A stretch of DNA of 64,000 bases, from positions 5,875,433-5,939,432 of the forward strand of contig CM029369.1 of NCBI GenBank assembly GCA_017165825.1, written 5' to 3'. Positions 33,771 through 44,851 of the stretch are shown in pieces. Source of the stretch: Hepsetus odoe (lineage: Eukaryota > Chordata > Actinopteri > Characiformes > Hepsetidae). The translations under genes were made by a program, and so were the position numbers. Each line of letters opens with the position of its first letter. Positions within the stretch are counted from its first letter, which is position 1. The notes under the pieces were generated by a model. That model worked only from the letters and a program-made list of their open reading frames with translations, made no database searches and was not told the DNA's origin.

Positions 33771-36243
33771 TTCAAAAGGCATTATTCCGGCCGGCCATCT
33801 CTCGTTCCTCACTTGCATTCACCTTTTCTACCCTTAAATCCAGACCGTATAATATGAGCACCTAGTTTCATTGAAATACTGCAACATTAAGGTGGATAAT
33901 ACCTGTTTTTTTCTTGATGCTGTCCTCACGCTCATCTTTGGCAGATGGTGAAAAACACACAGATTGCAGGGTCAAAGCGTACAGCAAAATCTTATCTCTA
34001 AATATATACAACCAGGAATTGTTTGACTCATCTGTGGGAGCTGTAAGGGCAGGACTTTGAAGAAGGGCTGGTTGATCTTGCCTGGTTTTTAATCACCCTG
34101 GTTCAGCAAGTTCAAGTTGCTGCAGATACAGTTTGCCAACATGCAGGGCAAATAGATGTAAGCATTTATCGCAAAATAAATGCCTGGGATTTTTTTATCA
34201 TGCCTTCTTTATCCGCCGACTTTCTACATTAACCAAGTGGTTAATGTTATTTGTCTGATGTTTGTACGGATACAGTTCACTGTTACACAAATTGTCCCTT
34301 GGGGATAATAAAGAAGGTCTCTTGTATCTCTATTCCCAGCAGTCCCAGCAAGAAGCATGTCTTCTGCTGGAGTTCAATAGAGCTTAAAAGATCCTTGGTT
34401 CTATTATCACTTTGGGCAAGTACACTTTTGATACATGATTAGGTTATGCCTGAGAAAGAACATGATATTTGTGCGGGTAACTTCCTAGGACATTTTGGCG
34501 ATTGGAACAGAACATAAAACAAAAAGACGATTAATCCTTTCAGGAGGGTGTCTGTGATATATTATTGAGACACATTTTAGCTGGATGTTAATGCATCTCT
34601 GGAAGTCACATTCAAATCTTTCCTGTACTATGATTATGAGAGATCTCTAGATGATCATCGATGTCATTTTGCTGAGCTTTACAGAGATACTTTATCTAAT
34701 TACAAAGTTCTCAAACTGAGTGACAGGCCCAGCTGGGGACTAGTCTTTTTAATTTCACAGGAAGTGTTACTCACTGTATTATGTGCATTGGCTGATTGTA
34801 GAAGAGAAGAGCCTTGACCCTCCTCTGATCAACCATTCATCTCCCTGGGTTAACAACCCTCTCAGTACAGCTCCATCACAAAGAACCGCTTAATATTCTT
34901 CCACTGAGACTTTCCACCTGACCAACACCCGTCTCATCGCCCATTCCACAAGCTGTACAATCTTCTTACAGTGACACAGTCATATTTGTAAGACAGTTTT
35001 GGGACATAAAGCTTCTTTCTCGGCTGAAAGACTGTTTAAGATATAGAGCATGTTGGTCATGTCCCAATCAGCAGTGTGTGTTAGAACATTCCCAGATTAA
35101 TCACCCATGTCAAGCCTCATGGAGACAAATAGAAAAAAAACTCAAAGAGAATGAAGAATTAGACATCAACCTGCTTTCTCTCTCCATCATGTGAGAGTAA
35201 AAGGTGACAGGACAATGACATGCAATTTTGACAGGCAACCTTTAAACACACAAATTAGTACCGAGAACACTTTTGTTAATGAGTCTTGCAGCTATCACTT
35301 CACCAGCTTGTACCAAATTACTTTACATGACTTCCTGAAAAGTTGTAAAAAGATATCTTTATCAAAAAATACACATATTGAAGAATGTACATCTTGCAGG
35401 TGTAACAGAAGGTTGAGGGATCACAGTGAGGTCGTAGTAATGGTCCAGAAATACAGTGATAATGTTTTAAAAAAATAAAAAAAAGTTCACAATGAATGTT
35501 TTACCTGTACAGAGAGAAAACAACAGAGTGGGCCTTCATTTAGTGTTAAACCTCATTACGGTGATTAAAAAAAATGAACCAAACACTGTTTATTATTTCT
35601 CCATTGTTCAAAAAACAACTTGCCTGAGAATAGTACAGGTGCAACAATGGGAAATGTATGTTTTCATATCAAAAAAGGCACATAACGCAGAAATAAAAGG
35701 TGAAAGTGTGTAAGGAAAATCCTTCAGAATGACATGATCAAGAGCAAACACAATTTGGGTTCTATGCCAAAGTAAAAGTAGCTGATTGATGACATGTCAA
35801 TGCTTTGTTCATGTATCACAAGCACCCTGTTCTACACTTCTGAGAACACTACTCACAGAAAAGCACACCATCATCTCACATTACCTGAAGAACACGTTTG
35901 CAGATCGCAATATACTGCAGTTCAGAAAAACCGTTTGAACTGAGATCAAGTAGTTTCTTTGAGGAATTTTTTTTCCATCGCAAGTTCAGTTTCAGGGTAT
36001 TTTTCCATACTGTGGATTATGTAGTACAGTTAGAATTCCAATGCAAAGTAAAATCAAGGGTAGCAGCATTTTAGGACTGACCAAAAATGAAGCAATGGAC
36101 AGGAGAGACGGCTTATGGCATTCGTAAAAAAGTATAAACACTGCTTGACAGAAAACCACAGATTTTTTTTAAATCTTGCTCCTGAAATGGAACAGAATCC
36201 AATATGGCATGGGAGACTTTGGCACTTTGTATTATAAGAGCGG

Positions 36244-36397
36244 TCAGTACACAATTTTCCAGTGGGTGGGCTGCTCGCATTCTTTCTCTGAATCACCACA
36301 GAAGCGATTATAGGTGGTTTTAGGGTCAAACCCCAATATCTCCCTTTCCTCATGGATTCGGAAGGAGAAGGTTGAAACTGACGTCCCAATAAAATAC
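36244..36397 (-). CDS. pofut2: pofut2 exon 9 (stop codon)
   Basis: It encodes [20 protein letters not shown] through [11 protein letters not shown] and TGA. The acceptor is TTTCTCTTTCAG. Confidence 0.94.
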
Positions 36398-37054
36398 CTG
36401 AAAGAGAAAGAAAAATCGGAAACAGAAAGAAAAAAACCAGAAAGGCAGGAAAAAAAAGAACTGTACGAGTATAGGTGTACATAGTGATGCCAGATTATTT
36501 AAACAACTCACACCTCCTTTACATTAAACCAGAGGCCACTAATGTTCTTCCACCATTGGTCAGTGTAAGCTCATAGCAAGCAGGTGAATGGCTGTTTAAT
36601 TAGCATTTTTCACTTTTTGAATAACTTTCAAATTATATGCAATGCTTCTGCTTGGAGGAAAGGATTGAATTCTGTATTGCATGTTTTTAACAAATTCTCA
36701 GGCAACTAGAATACACACCCGTTATGTGTACAAAGTAGATTACAATACATGTTACAAAAGTTCAAATAGCAAGGAACAAAACATTTCAAGGGGCAGGTTT
36801 TTCCAGTTTCACTTGAAAAGAGTTTGACACTGACTGCATGATGTGCTCAGAATGACATGAACTCCAAATCAATTTCAGAAACACTCTTGGCCACGGTTCA
36901 TGGAAAAGCACAAAAATAGGAATGGAAAATTATACGGCATCATTACAACTCAGTTATTTCAAATATAAACTATAAAGAATTTAATGTAGAGAAAAAAGGG
37001 TGGGGAAAAAAAGCTCTGTAAAGTGACCTTGGGTTTGAGAAGGGCGCTAAATAA

Positions 37055-37085
<31 letters not shown>

Positions 37086-40000
37086 TAAATGTAATAAAAA
37101 CATTCTTAAATGATTTTACTTTTTACATTTACTTTTTTTTTATTTTTGGAAGTTTAATTTAATAATAGTTTCTTTAGTTTAGTTCTTTAGGTTTAAAGCC
37201 TATGAAATTTTACAGTGAAATTCCTCAATTATAGCAAGGATTACCATAAACGGCCCCCTACCTGGCATGAGCACAGATCCATTGATCTATTATAGCGACC
37301 CCTCCATCTTTTAGAAGCTCTAGATCATCCCAGCTGGGCTCAAAGCGTACCATCTCAGGCAAGAGTTTCTTCAACTTGTCCAACTCTGAAAGCATTCATA
37401 AATAAAATACTTATAATAACCTTCCATCAAAGGGGGCCACACTGAACAGCACTTCAAGTCAATAATGCATATACTTTCAGGTTCACTTGATTCCCCATTC
37501 AGATGCTCTTGAAAGTTTAATCAACTAGGTGTGTTCATTTAGAAGCAATAAGAAGCACTCAGTTCAGGGGACCATCACTGCAATGAATCAATCCAGTTTC
37601 CACCCTTTTTTGACTAAAGTGTATTCATGTGTCCGTATTTACATTTATAACATTTACATTGGCAGTAGCTCTTATCCAGAGTGATGTACATGAGTGCTTT
37701 CAAGAGAACTGCAAAGGATTTCAGGGAAACAACTACAAAGGATTTCAGAGGGAACATATGGCTATGAAGGCAGACCGAATGTAAACACTGGTCTTGAGGA
37801 GTGGCAGTAAAGTTCAAATCAATAAGAGAATCATGTTAACTGTTAACTGGTCACTGCTACTGCAAAACTGCAGTTCCGATGATGTGCTGCAGCCAGTAGA
37901 GCAGAAGAAGCAACTCCACTCTCTAATAAATGTGGTACTAGAGAAGAGAAATGCAAATAGTGAAGTGAAAGTGGAGTGAAAGTGACAACCTGTCATTGTG
38001 AAACGCACCAGCCCTCAGTGAAATACAGCCTCTGCATTTATCCTGTACACACACATGCAGCAGGGGGCAGCTATTTAAAGCGCCCGGGAACCAGCAATGG
38101 GGACAGTACCTTGCTCCTTCTGATCCTGGGGCCTAGTCCCTAAACAATAGGCCACCACTGTCCCATACATGCCCTTTTGTAATCCCTACATTATCAGAAC
38201 ATTAATCCTTAATTTTTAAGTACAGAACTGTGTACTTTTGCCATCTCTGATTGGCCCCAGGATCAGAAGGTTGTGAGTTCGAATCTCAGACCAACATGTT
38301 GCCGTTATGTACCCTTGAGCCAGGTATCGTCCCCATCACTGCTCCCCAGGCACTTTAATTAGCAGTCTCCTGCTGCACAGTGTGTGTGGGTGAAATGCAG
38401 TGGTTGAATTTTGTTGTGCCTCGATGTGTGCTGTGCTGTTTGACAATGACAATAGTCACTTTCACATTTTCTCTTTTGATCAAATGGTCAATCACAGGTG
38501 CGAGGAGCTAAATTAACCCCTCTGACTGTCAGGACAATCACTACTGCCCTCTTCTGGACAGTTACCTCACCTTCTTCATCAGCATCAGTGGCAACAAACA
38601 CCCTCTCAAGCTTGTTCTTTTTCATTAGGCTGCGAATCTTTTTAACTGCTCCTTTCAGGCTGGGCACGTCCTCCCGGTGTCCCCAGATGAAGTCCTTTCT
38701 GCGTAGGTGGACTCCCAGGTACGGGCCTCCATTAGCACTGCCCAACTTGGCCTACGACAACAGTCCATTAGTGGTCAGGATCTTTTATCAAATTTTAAAG
38801 TGATAATGTGGGACAGAGTGCTGGCTGGTGCTTAATTCGCATGAAGATGATATTCTAGAAGTGCAGAGGTGGAAGAAATACGTTTTTAAGCCAAAGAGAT
38901 TAAACGAGTGCCTTGTGTAATGTTACAGAGACCTGTCATTATGCCCTTTCATTCACCCAAGGTAATCCAAACTGTACATCAGTCGTGTTACTGTTCACTG
39001 ACAATTGCGGTCACGCTGTAATCTGATTAAACTAGCGCCTAATCCCAGCTTGTTTATCGTTTTACACATAACCTGCATAAAGGCTCACAAAAGAGGCACG
39101 AAAGACAGGAAGCATTAGTCACGAGTCCTCCCGCTCATGTGTAGTCTTTTCGCCTTATGCGTTCTGTTAGATTTAAATACTGTTTCGACTTCATGTTTCT
39201 GAGCTGTGTTTCTACTTTTAGTCTGATTTTACTTGTTTTTTTGTGGATTTTTTTACTTTTTGCAAATTTTCTATGATCTGTACAACTACTCTGTGCTTAG
39301 TTTCCTTTTTATTGTGGTTTTTTTTTTTAGTCTTATCAAAGAATCTGCTTTGTTTAATGTTAAGATCTAGGAGCTTTGGAAACACCTTGCAATAAATGTA
39401 TCATGTATCATCCCTCTAAAATATTTGATGAACAGTGTGTCGTTGTGGGTGTGATATTCACCCTCATGCGTGTCCAATCTTCGTTGTATGGAGTGTGATC
39501 CATCTCATCTGTGGAGTTGAGGTACTGTGCTCTGAACTGGTCCCCAATAATGCGCAGGTGCTTGGCAAACACCATACTGCGCCTGGTCTGCAAAACAGGG
39601 CAATAACTACAATGATACAAGGTCTGTTCTGTAGAGACAAACAGATCACCTTTTTTCTTTAGGAATAGAAAGGACTTGACGATTAAGATATAGTGTATAT
39701 GGGTAGTAATCATTGGCTGTAAATGGCATGGGTGGAACTTACATTTACATTTACATTTGTGGCAACTACAGGGACAGTCCCCCAGGAGCAACTTTGGGAT
39801 AAGGGTCTTGCTCAGGAACCCAAAGGTGGTGGTACTTGAGGTGGGATTCAAACCTATGACTGCTTGGTCCAAAGATCCATAGGAAGTATCCTACCACTAG
39901 GATCCATAGATCCATAGGAGTTATCCTACCACTAGACCACCACCACCCATACTTGGACTTCCTCAAAGAGAGGTATGGAAATGGTCAACCTACCAAACTT

Positions 40001-43000
40001 ACACATAAAATCCATAATGCATAAAGCTAAAATTAGGGTTTTTAAAGAAAAAGAAAAGGAAGAATGAGTCTGTTAAAGCACAGCATTTATTAAGGGTCAA
40101 TAAGCTTAAATCTTATATACGGTAACAAACTTACATCCCAGTAGTCTTTTCCGGCATAATGATCATGCAGGACAGTCTCAGCTCTGTCCAGCAACACCGA
40201 GCTGTGTTAGGACAGGAGAATATGTATTAATTTTTCTTCTATAATTTAAAAGATTGATTGTGAATTAGTGTTTAAACAAATGCAAAACATCAACTTACAT
40301 CTGATAATTTATCAGATGTAAGTTGTTCTGAAAAAACTTGTCTGCCCAAAGTATGAATTTAAATGTATTTAGGGTGAAAAAGGTTCTAAAAACACATGAA
40401 TACAGTCCTATGCAAATGTTTTTCTACCGTGATAAAATTACATTTACACATGCACTACAGAAAGCACAATCTTAAAATACACCTTAATGCATGGCTGCTG
40501 TTTATTTACAAAATTAGACAAATCGAATAAAAAGAAAACCTGATATAATGTACATTTCTGCAAATTAACAAAAAGCTGTACATAAAAATTTTCAGAAAAT
40601 ACAATATTTAGCTCCCTTCTCTGTAAAGGGTGTGAAAACAGACAGAACATGTTATTTGAACTTCAGTATTCCAAATTCAATATTTTGCATACAGCTCCAT
40701 GTCGAAAAGATGGCCTACTTTACTTTCATTAGCTGAAACTTAGCTGTCCTCAGTAACCTACGTAGCTGTGATGTTTTCCTGCAGGAACGGAGCTAATATT
40801 GATGCATGGCCTTGAGCAGATATACAAGTCACTTTGACTGCACGAGTCTCCTCGTAACCCCAGAACCAGCCTCTAGAGGGAGCAAGCAGAATGCAAAGAA
40901 ACTATGAGATGCTGTTTTTAAATTAGTGTCAGTGCAAAAAAGTTTATTTTACAAAACTGTAATTATTTCTTATAGTAAATAGCAGGAACCAACACATCTA
41001 CATTAGCATGACTGTACGATGCGTGACAACAGAGACCAGGCACCTATAGTAGCCTTGCTTGTCTTGTGTGTACATGAGACGATCAATACAGGGTCGTTCG
41101 TCCACCTTTTCCTCCCACTTCCCTTCAGTCCAGCCTTCAGCATAGTTCTGCAGCACCAGCACCTGATCAATGAAGGGCCCTCCAGACTCTAGAAGCACAC
41201 ATACACCCAAACACCATAGAGACAAAGACAGAAAGACACTGAAAAGCTTTTGTGATGAGTTATCATCACTTAAGTTGATTGCTTTTTAGAAACACACAAA
41301 TATGCTTTACTGGAGGTTCCAAAAGTGAAACACCACTGAGCCAGCGGTTGCCTAGTGGGTAGAATAGAATAGAATAGAATAGAATAGAATAGGCTTTATC
41401 GTCATTGTACAGGAGTACAACGAAATTGTGAGGGTGGTTCCCCTACCTCGGTGAAAAAAAAAAAAAAAAGAGAGAGACTTAAGACAGTCAACCCCATGAT
41501 CGGATTGTGGGTTCGAATCCCAAACCAGTAGGTAGCCCTGAGGTACCCTTGAGCAAAGTACTGTCCCCATCACTGCTCCCCAGGGGCTTTAAATAGCTGC
41601 CCCCTGCTGCATGGTGTGTATGGGTGAAAGGGAACTTGTATTTCTTTGTTTCACAATGACAAATTGTCACTTTCACTTTCAAAAAGACTGGAGGAGCAGC
41701 ATTTATTTTTTAAAACTTTGGAACACATTCCCAATCAATAACTAAAAAAAAAAAATTTCAATTAGTTTCTGTTAGTACTTTATTATTTTCTTCATTATAA
41801 CGTGCTCTGACCATTTTAGATATGATTTCTTTATTTATATATTTTAAGATCACTTAATAATTAACTAATTGTTTTAAAAGTTGTCGCAAAACGTGAAGCA
41901 CTTTAAGCCACATCTAAATGCATGAAATATTCAGTAATACTGCCCATTTTAACAATAATACATTGTTATTGTTATTATTACTATGTGCATGTCACATGAC
42001 CTTACCTGCAATAAACTCTTCATATTCAATGACCGGCACATTGGCCTGCAGGCTGGTCAGGCTAAAGAATTCAGCCCAGGGAATCCGCACCTGGTGGATA
42101 TCAGGGCTCTGCCAGTGGTACAGGCGGCCCCAGGGGGGCAGCACCAGCACCCAATCCCCCTGCTTCCTCAGGGTCTTCACCAAAGACGCCATGCGGATGT
42201 ACACATCCCGCCGCAGGTTGAAGCCTTCTGGAGGGTTTACGTCATAGAGCAGGTAGCTGCAGATCACAATTTAGAAGTGTGAGGCACCAACAGACGTAAA
42301 ACTACTAGTAAAAAAACTACTAATAAGATGCAGAGAGTAGAGGTGACAAAAGTGAAGGAATTTAAATACTTGGGATCAACAGTTCAGTGTAATGGCGAGT
42401 GTGGAAGAGAGGTGAAGAAGAGAGTGCATGCAGGCTGAAATGGGTGGAGAAGAGTAGCTGGAGTGATCTGTGACAGACGGTTACCAGCAAGAGTGAAAGG
42501 GAAGGTTCACAGGACAAAGTTAGAAATGGAGACAAAGTTAGAGAAGCAAGGTTGCGTTGGTTTGGACATGTCCAGAGGAGAGACGAGGATTATATTGGGA
42601 GGAGGATGTTGGAGATGGAGCCGCCAGGAAAGAGGAGAAGAGGAAGACCAAAGAGGAGGTTTATGGATGTATTAAGAGAGGATATGCAAGTGAATGAGAA
42701 AGATGCAGAGGACCAGAAGAAATGGAGGATGGTCCACTGTTGCAACCTCTAAAGGGAGCAACTGAAAGAAGAAGATTAATGAAAAACTAGCATCTTAAAA
42801 TGTGAAAAAGGCATTCAAAGCTAAACTTTTGGCTTTTAAACAGTAACCACAGTCATCAGTTACACTGCATAAAAAAACTTTGCATTCTAATCTAAACGTT
42901 CTGCTTTCAGTATGAAACAAAGCCATTCACGGGGGAAAGGAGCAGAAACTAACTTATAGATTTCTTTACACTGGTGTTGATAGGAACCAGAGTCAGGATG

Positions 43001-44249
43001 TCTACAAAGCCATTTTATTTGCTACACAAAACCAACAATACCTACACAAATTTCCTGGATTTTTTTATTTTTAAAAAGCTTTCTTACTTTAAAATGCACA
43101 TCATGGAAGAACATGGACTCAGGACACAAAGGTCTCCAAAGCCAGAAACCACCTCTTTCATCTAAGACACCTTAAGATATTTAGGATTTCTCCAACCATG
43201 CTGAGAATCTTCTACAAAACACATCCTGGCTAGGGACTTGACATCTTGGTTCCTCTTCTCCTCTTTCCTGGCAGCTTCATCTTCAACATCCTCCTCCCAA
43301 TATAATACTGGTCTCTCCTCTGGACATGTCCAAACCAACCCAATCCTGCTTCTCTAACTTCGTCTCCAAAACGTCCAACCTGAGCTGTCGCTCTAATATT
43401 CTCATTTCTAATCCTGTCCCTCCTTGTCTCACCCAACGAAAATCTCAGCATCTTTAACTCTGACTCCTCCAGCTCCACCTCCTGTCTTTTCATCAGTGCC
43501 ACCGTCTCCAACCCATACAACATAGCCGGTCTCACTACTGTCCTGTAAACCTTCCCTTTTACTCTCGCTGGTACTCGTCTGTCACAAATCACTCCAGCCA
43601 CTCTTCTCCACCCATTCCAACCTCCCTGCACTCTCTTCTTCACCTCTCTTCCACACTCAATATTACTCTGAACTGCTGATCCCAAATACTTAAATAAGTT
43701 CAATCACTCCAAATCAAACCACCCTGATCCACTCTGTCCTTCTTTTTAATACAAGCTGGATGTAACTGCCCTGTTATGAGCATTTCTGCATTTTATATTT
43801 CTCCTTTAACAAACTGGGAGAAGATCCTGCTTGTTCACTGGCTCTGTCTAGATCTTCACATGCACTTGATTCTGGTGTCGCTTTTTTCCCTCTGAAGCTT
43901 TAGCTTTTCATTCATTCCATTTGAGGCCAAAATCAACCCCTCAAAGAGGACAACACTCTCTGATCGGGCGCCCCGCAGGCTGGGTGTAATGGGAGGTTCA
44001 TCTGGGTGTGCACGGGGAGGTCAGGAGGCACTGGATCCGTTCAGGATCAGGTAAACAGAGCTGATCTCCAGCACCAGCTCTGAGCTCGACCTACCGCACA
44101 GCTCGAGCCGTCGCTGCCACCGGACCCGAGTGCGGGTTTCCAGCACGAAATGCGTCGTGTTCGGACCCCAGAGCAGAAAAGGAAACTAAACCGGCGATAA
44201 AAAACAGTAAAACATAAACACTCGGCCCGGCCTGCCTGCACTCCGCCAT
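36244..44249 (-). CDS. pofut2: pofut2: GDP-fucose protein O-fucosyltransferase 2 (complete, nine exons, 437 aa)
   Basis: POFUT2 (family GT68) works in the ER and transfers fucose from GDP-fucose to Ser/Thr of folded thrombospondin type 1 repeats. The reading runs from [10 protein letters not shown], with a hydrophobic signal sequence ([18 protein letters not shown]), through the conserved [12 protein letters not shown] (Glu62, matching human Glu54), [29 protein letters not shown], and HLRRKDF (Arg302-303, the GDP-fucose/catalytic Arg region) to [12 protein letters not shown] and the end THWKIVY. The length fits the human enzyme (about 429). Exons (5' to 3'): 44249-44095, 42256-42006, 41188-41044, 40872-40762, 40201-40135, 39587-39462, 38751-38571, 37385-37262, 36397-36244 (with TGA). 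All phases agree. No key residue is missing. It is divergent from hibch. Confidence 0.95.
37262..37385 (-). CDS. pofut2: pofut2 exon 8
   Basis: It encodes [20 protein letters not shown] and [15 protein letters not shown]. The acceptor is TGCTTTCAG and the donor GTAGGG, phase 2. Confidence 0.93.
37636..37705 (-). repeat. Fish SINE/LINE tail fragment, minus strand
   Basis: It is the inverse of the CTCTGGATAAGAGCTACTGC tail followed by repeated AAATGT, in a pofut2 intron. Confidence 0.65.
37965..38164 (-). mobile_element. tRNA-derived SINE, minus strand, internally deleted
   Basis: It starts AAGTGAAAGTGGAGTGAAAG and ends AATAGGCCACCACTGTCCC. The segment after GGACAGTACCTTGCTC is shortened. Confidence 0.82.
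38251..38465 (+). mobile_element. tRNA-derived SINE, 5'-truncated
   Basis: It starts at TTGGCCCCAGGATCAGAAGG, has the B box GTGAGTTCGAATCTC and ends CAATAGTCACTTTCAC. It lies in inverted orientation to the SINE 90 bp to its left. Confidence 0.84.
38571..38751 (-). CDS. pofut2: pofut2 exon 7
   Basis: It encodes [20 protein letters not shown] and the [10 protein letters not shown] segment, with the GDP-fucose-binding Arg pair. The donor is GTGAGG, phase 1. Confidence 0.94.
39462..39587 (-). CDS. pofut2: pofut2 exon 6
   Basis: These 42 codons begin [18 protein letters not shown] and contain the NST sequon of [10 protein letters not shown]. The donor is GTGAAT, phase 0. Confidence 0.93.
39735..39952 (-). 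mobile_element. Second SINE family, minus strand
   Basis: Its inverse carries GGTGGTCTAGTGGTAGGAT (A box), GTTTGAATCCCACCTC (B box) and an AAATGT tail. A short internal duplication repeats GATCCATAGGA and ATCCTACCACTAG. Confidence 0.8.
40135..40201 (-). CDS. pofut2: pofut2 exon 5
   Basis: It encodes [20 protein letters not shown] then WD. The acceptor is TAACACAG and the donor GTAAGT, phase 0. Confidence 0.92.
40762..40872 (-). CDS. pofut2: pofut2 exon 4
   Basis: It encodes [20 protein letters not shown] and [16 protein letters not shown] (NIT sequon). The donor is GTAGGT, phase 2. Confidence 0.92.
41044..41188 (-). CDS. pofut2: pofut2 exon 3
   Basis: It encodes [20 protein letters not shown] and [20 protein letters not shown]. 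The donor is GTGCCT, phase 2. Confidence 0.93.
41339..41685 (+). mobile_element. tRNA-derived SINE interrupted by another insertion
   Basis: The head GCCAGCGGTTGCCTAGTGGG is broken at about 41357 by a (GAATA)n run and GGCTTTATCGTCATTGTACA-type sequence ending in an A run (to about 41490). The SINE body then resumes at GATCGGATTGTGGGTTCG and ends in CACTTTCACTTTC. Confidence 0.82.
42006..42256 (-). CDS. pofut2: pofut2 exon 2
   Basis: It encodes [20 protein letters not shown] through EYEEFIA, including the catalytic Glu segment and [20 protein letters not shown]. The donor is GTAAGG, phase 1. Confidence 0.94.
42331..42775 (+). mobile_element. Non-LTR retrotransposon 3' fragment
   Basis: The translation includes [20 protein letters not shown] and [19 protein letters not shown], the typical C-terminal zinc-knuckle-like tail, and ends GGGAGCAACTGAAAGAAGAA. 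An internal part is deleted. Confidence 0.83.
43226..43705 (-). mobile_element. Non-LTR retrotransposon 3' fragment, minus strand
   Basis: One open frame of about 157 codons covers [40 protein letters not shown] and [19 protein letters not shown]. It is better preserved than the other pieces but lacks the reverse transcriptase core. Confidence 0.85.
44095..44249 (-). CDS. pofut2: pofut2 exon 1 (signal peptide)
   Basis: Start codon in good context (G at -3 and +4), 51 codons, signal sequence and a GC-rich linker. The donor is GTAGGT, phase 2. Confidence 0.9.
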
Positions 44250-44587
44250 GACGCTGAGGCCACGCACTTCCGGAAAGCAGAGCGTCTGCGGTTGCCAGGC
44301 AACGTCCGATCGATTGTTTTAGTCTCCGTTAAAATTCAGTCTTTTTTATTTGTTCTTTTTGAATAATATTAACATCCGTTATACAATTTTATGATAAAAG
44401 TTATTTCATCAATGGGTTATTTTAAGGACCTTGTTGAAATGAAAGTCCCCGCCACGCCTGCAGGCGGCAGTGACGTGTCAGCGCTGGACCAGCCGGAGCT
44501 CCTGCAGGCCGCTGCCTTCCCTGCGCACCGACACGGGGCCGCGCTCGAGTCGGGTCTGCAGAACTGAGGCTTCAGTTCACCTCGGCG
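44250..44587. promoter_or_regulatory. Shared divergent promoter of pofut2 and hibch (inferred)
   Basis: These 338 bp separate the two start codons. The flanks are GC- and CpG-rich while the surroundings are AT-rich, and no TATA box is near either ATG. An ETS-like palindrome TTCCGGAA is at 44268-44275 and a CRE-like TGACGTGTCA at 44471-44480. The architecture is typical of housekeeping divergent pairs; start sites are not known. Confidence 0.65.
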
Positions 44588-44619
44588 ATGGCGCTGAGGA
44601 CCTTAAAGAGTGCAGTAAG
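44588..44619 (+). CDS. hibch: hibch exon 1 (start codon)
   Basis: ATG has G at -3 and +4. It encodes [10 protein letters not shown] plus two bases. The donor AAG/GTCAGA is chosen because exon 2 can only be entered in phase 2. A stronger GTAAGG donor 5 nt upstream (after 44614) would break the frame. Confidence 0.78.
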
Positions 44620-44807
44620 GTCAGAAAACTTTATTTAACAGTTAAGTCTCTCCCAAGTGAAGGACATCTAACTTTCACAGCAGAGCAGAGGTTAAACCTC
44701 ACCTTTGAGAGGAAGAAAAGACCCAGATAGACAGACAGGTTCACAAACAGAGACAGACAGACAACTTACAGACAGACAGACAACTTACAGACAGACAGAC
44801 CACTTAC

Positions 44808-44851
<44 letters not shown>

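Larger units (their letters stand above)
30019..36243. other. Intergenic region between abca12 (5' end) and pofut2 (3' end)
   Basis: The abca12 promoter and any 5' UTR exon should lie in the left part; I cannot place a transcription start. The pofut2 3' UTR lies at the right end; an AATAAA-type signal occurs on the minus strand near 35589-35594. The centre is taken by microsatellites (31099-31736), a minisatellite (32130-32645), a Tc1/mariner fossil and a SINE. The open frames at 35191-35713 have no features I can assign. Confidence 0.6.
42257..44094. other. pofut2 intron 1 with two decayed LINE pieces
   Basis: It contains a plus-strand piece (42331-42775) and a minus-strand piece (43226-43705) of the same non-LTR retrotransposon. 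The rest shows no gene. Confidence 0.7.

Noticed and set aside
35191..35713. Two plus-strand frames between abca12 and pofut2 as a small gene
   Set aside because: No start context, domain or splice support; they lie in the probable pofut2 3' UTR/intergenic DNA on the opposite strand.
43230..43703. A 157-codon frame as a host gene
   Set aside because: Its motifs belong to a LINE ORF2 tail and it lacks the reverse transcriptase core.
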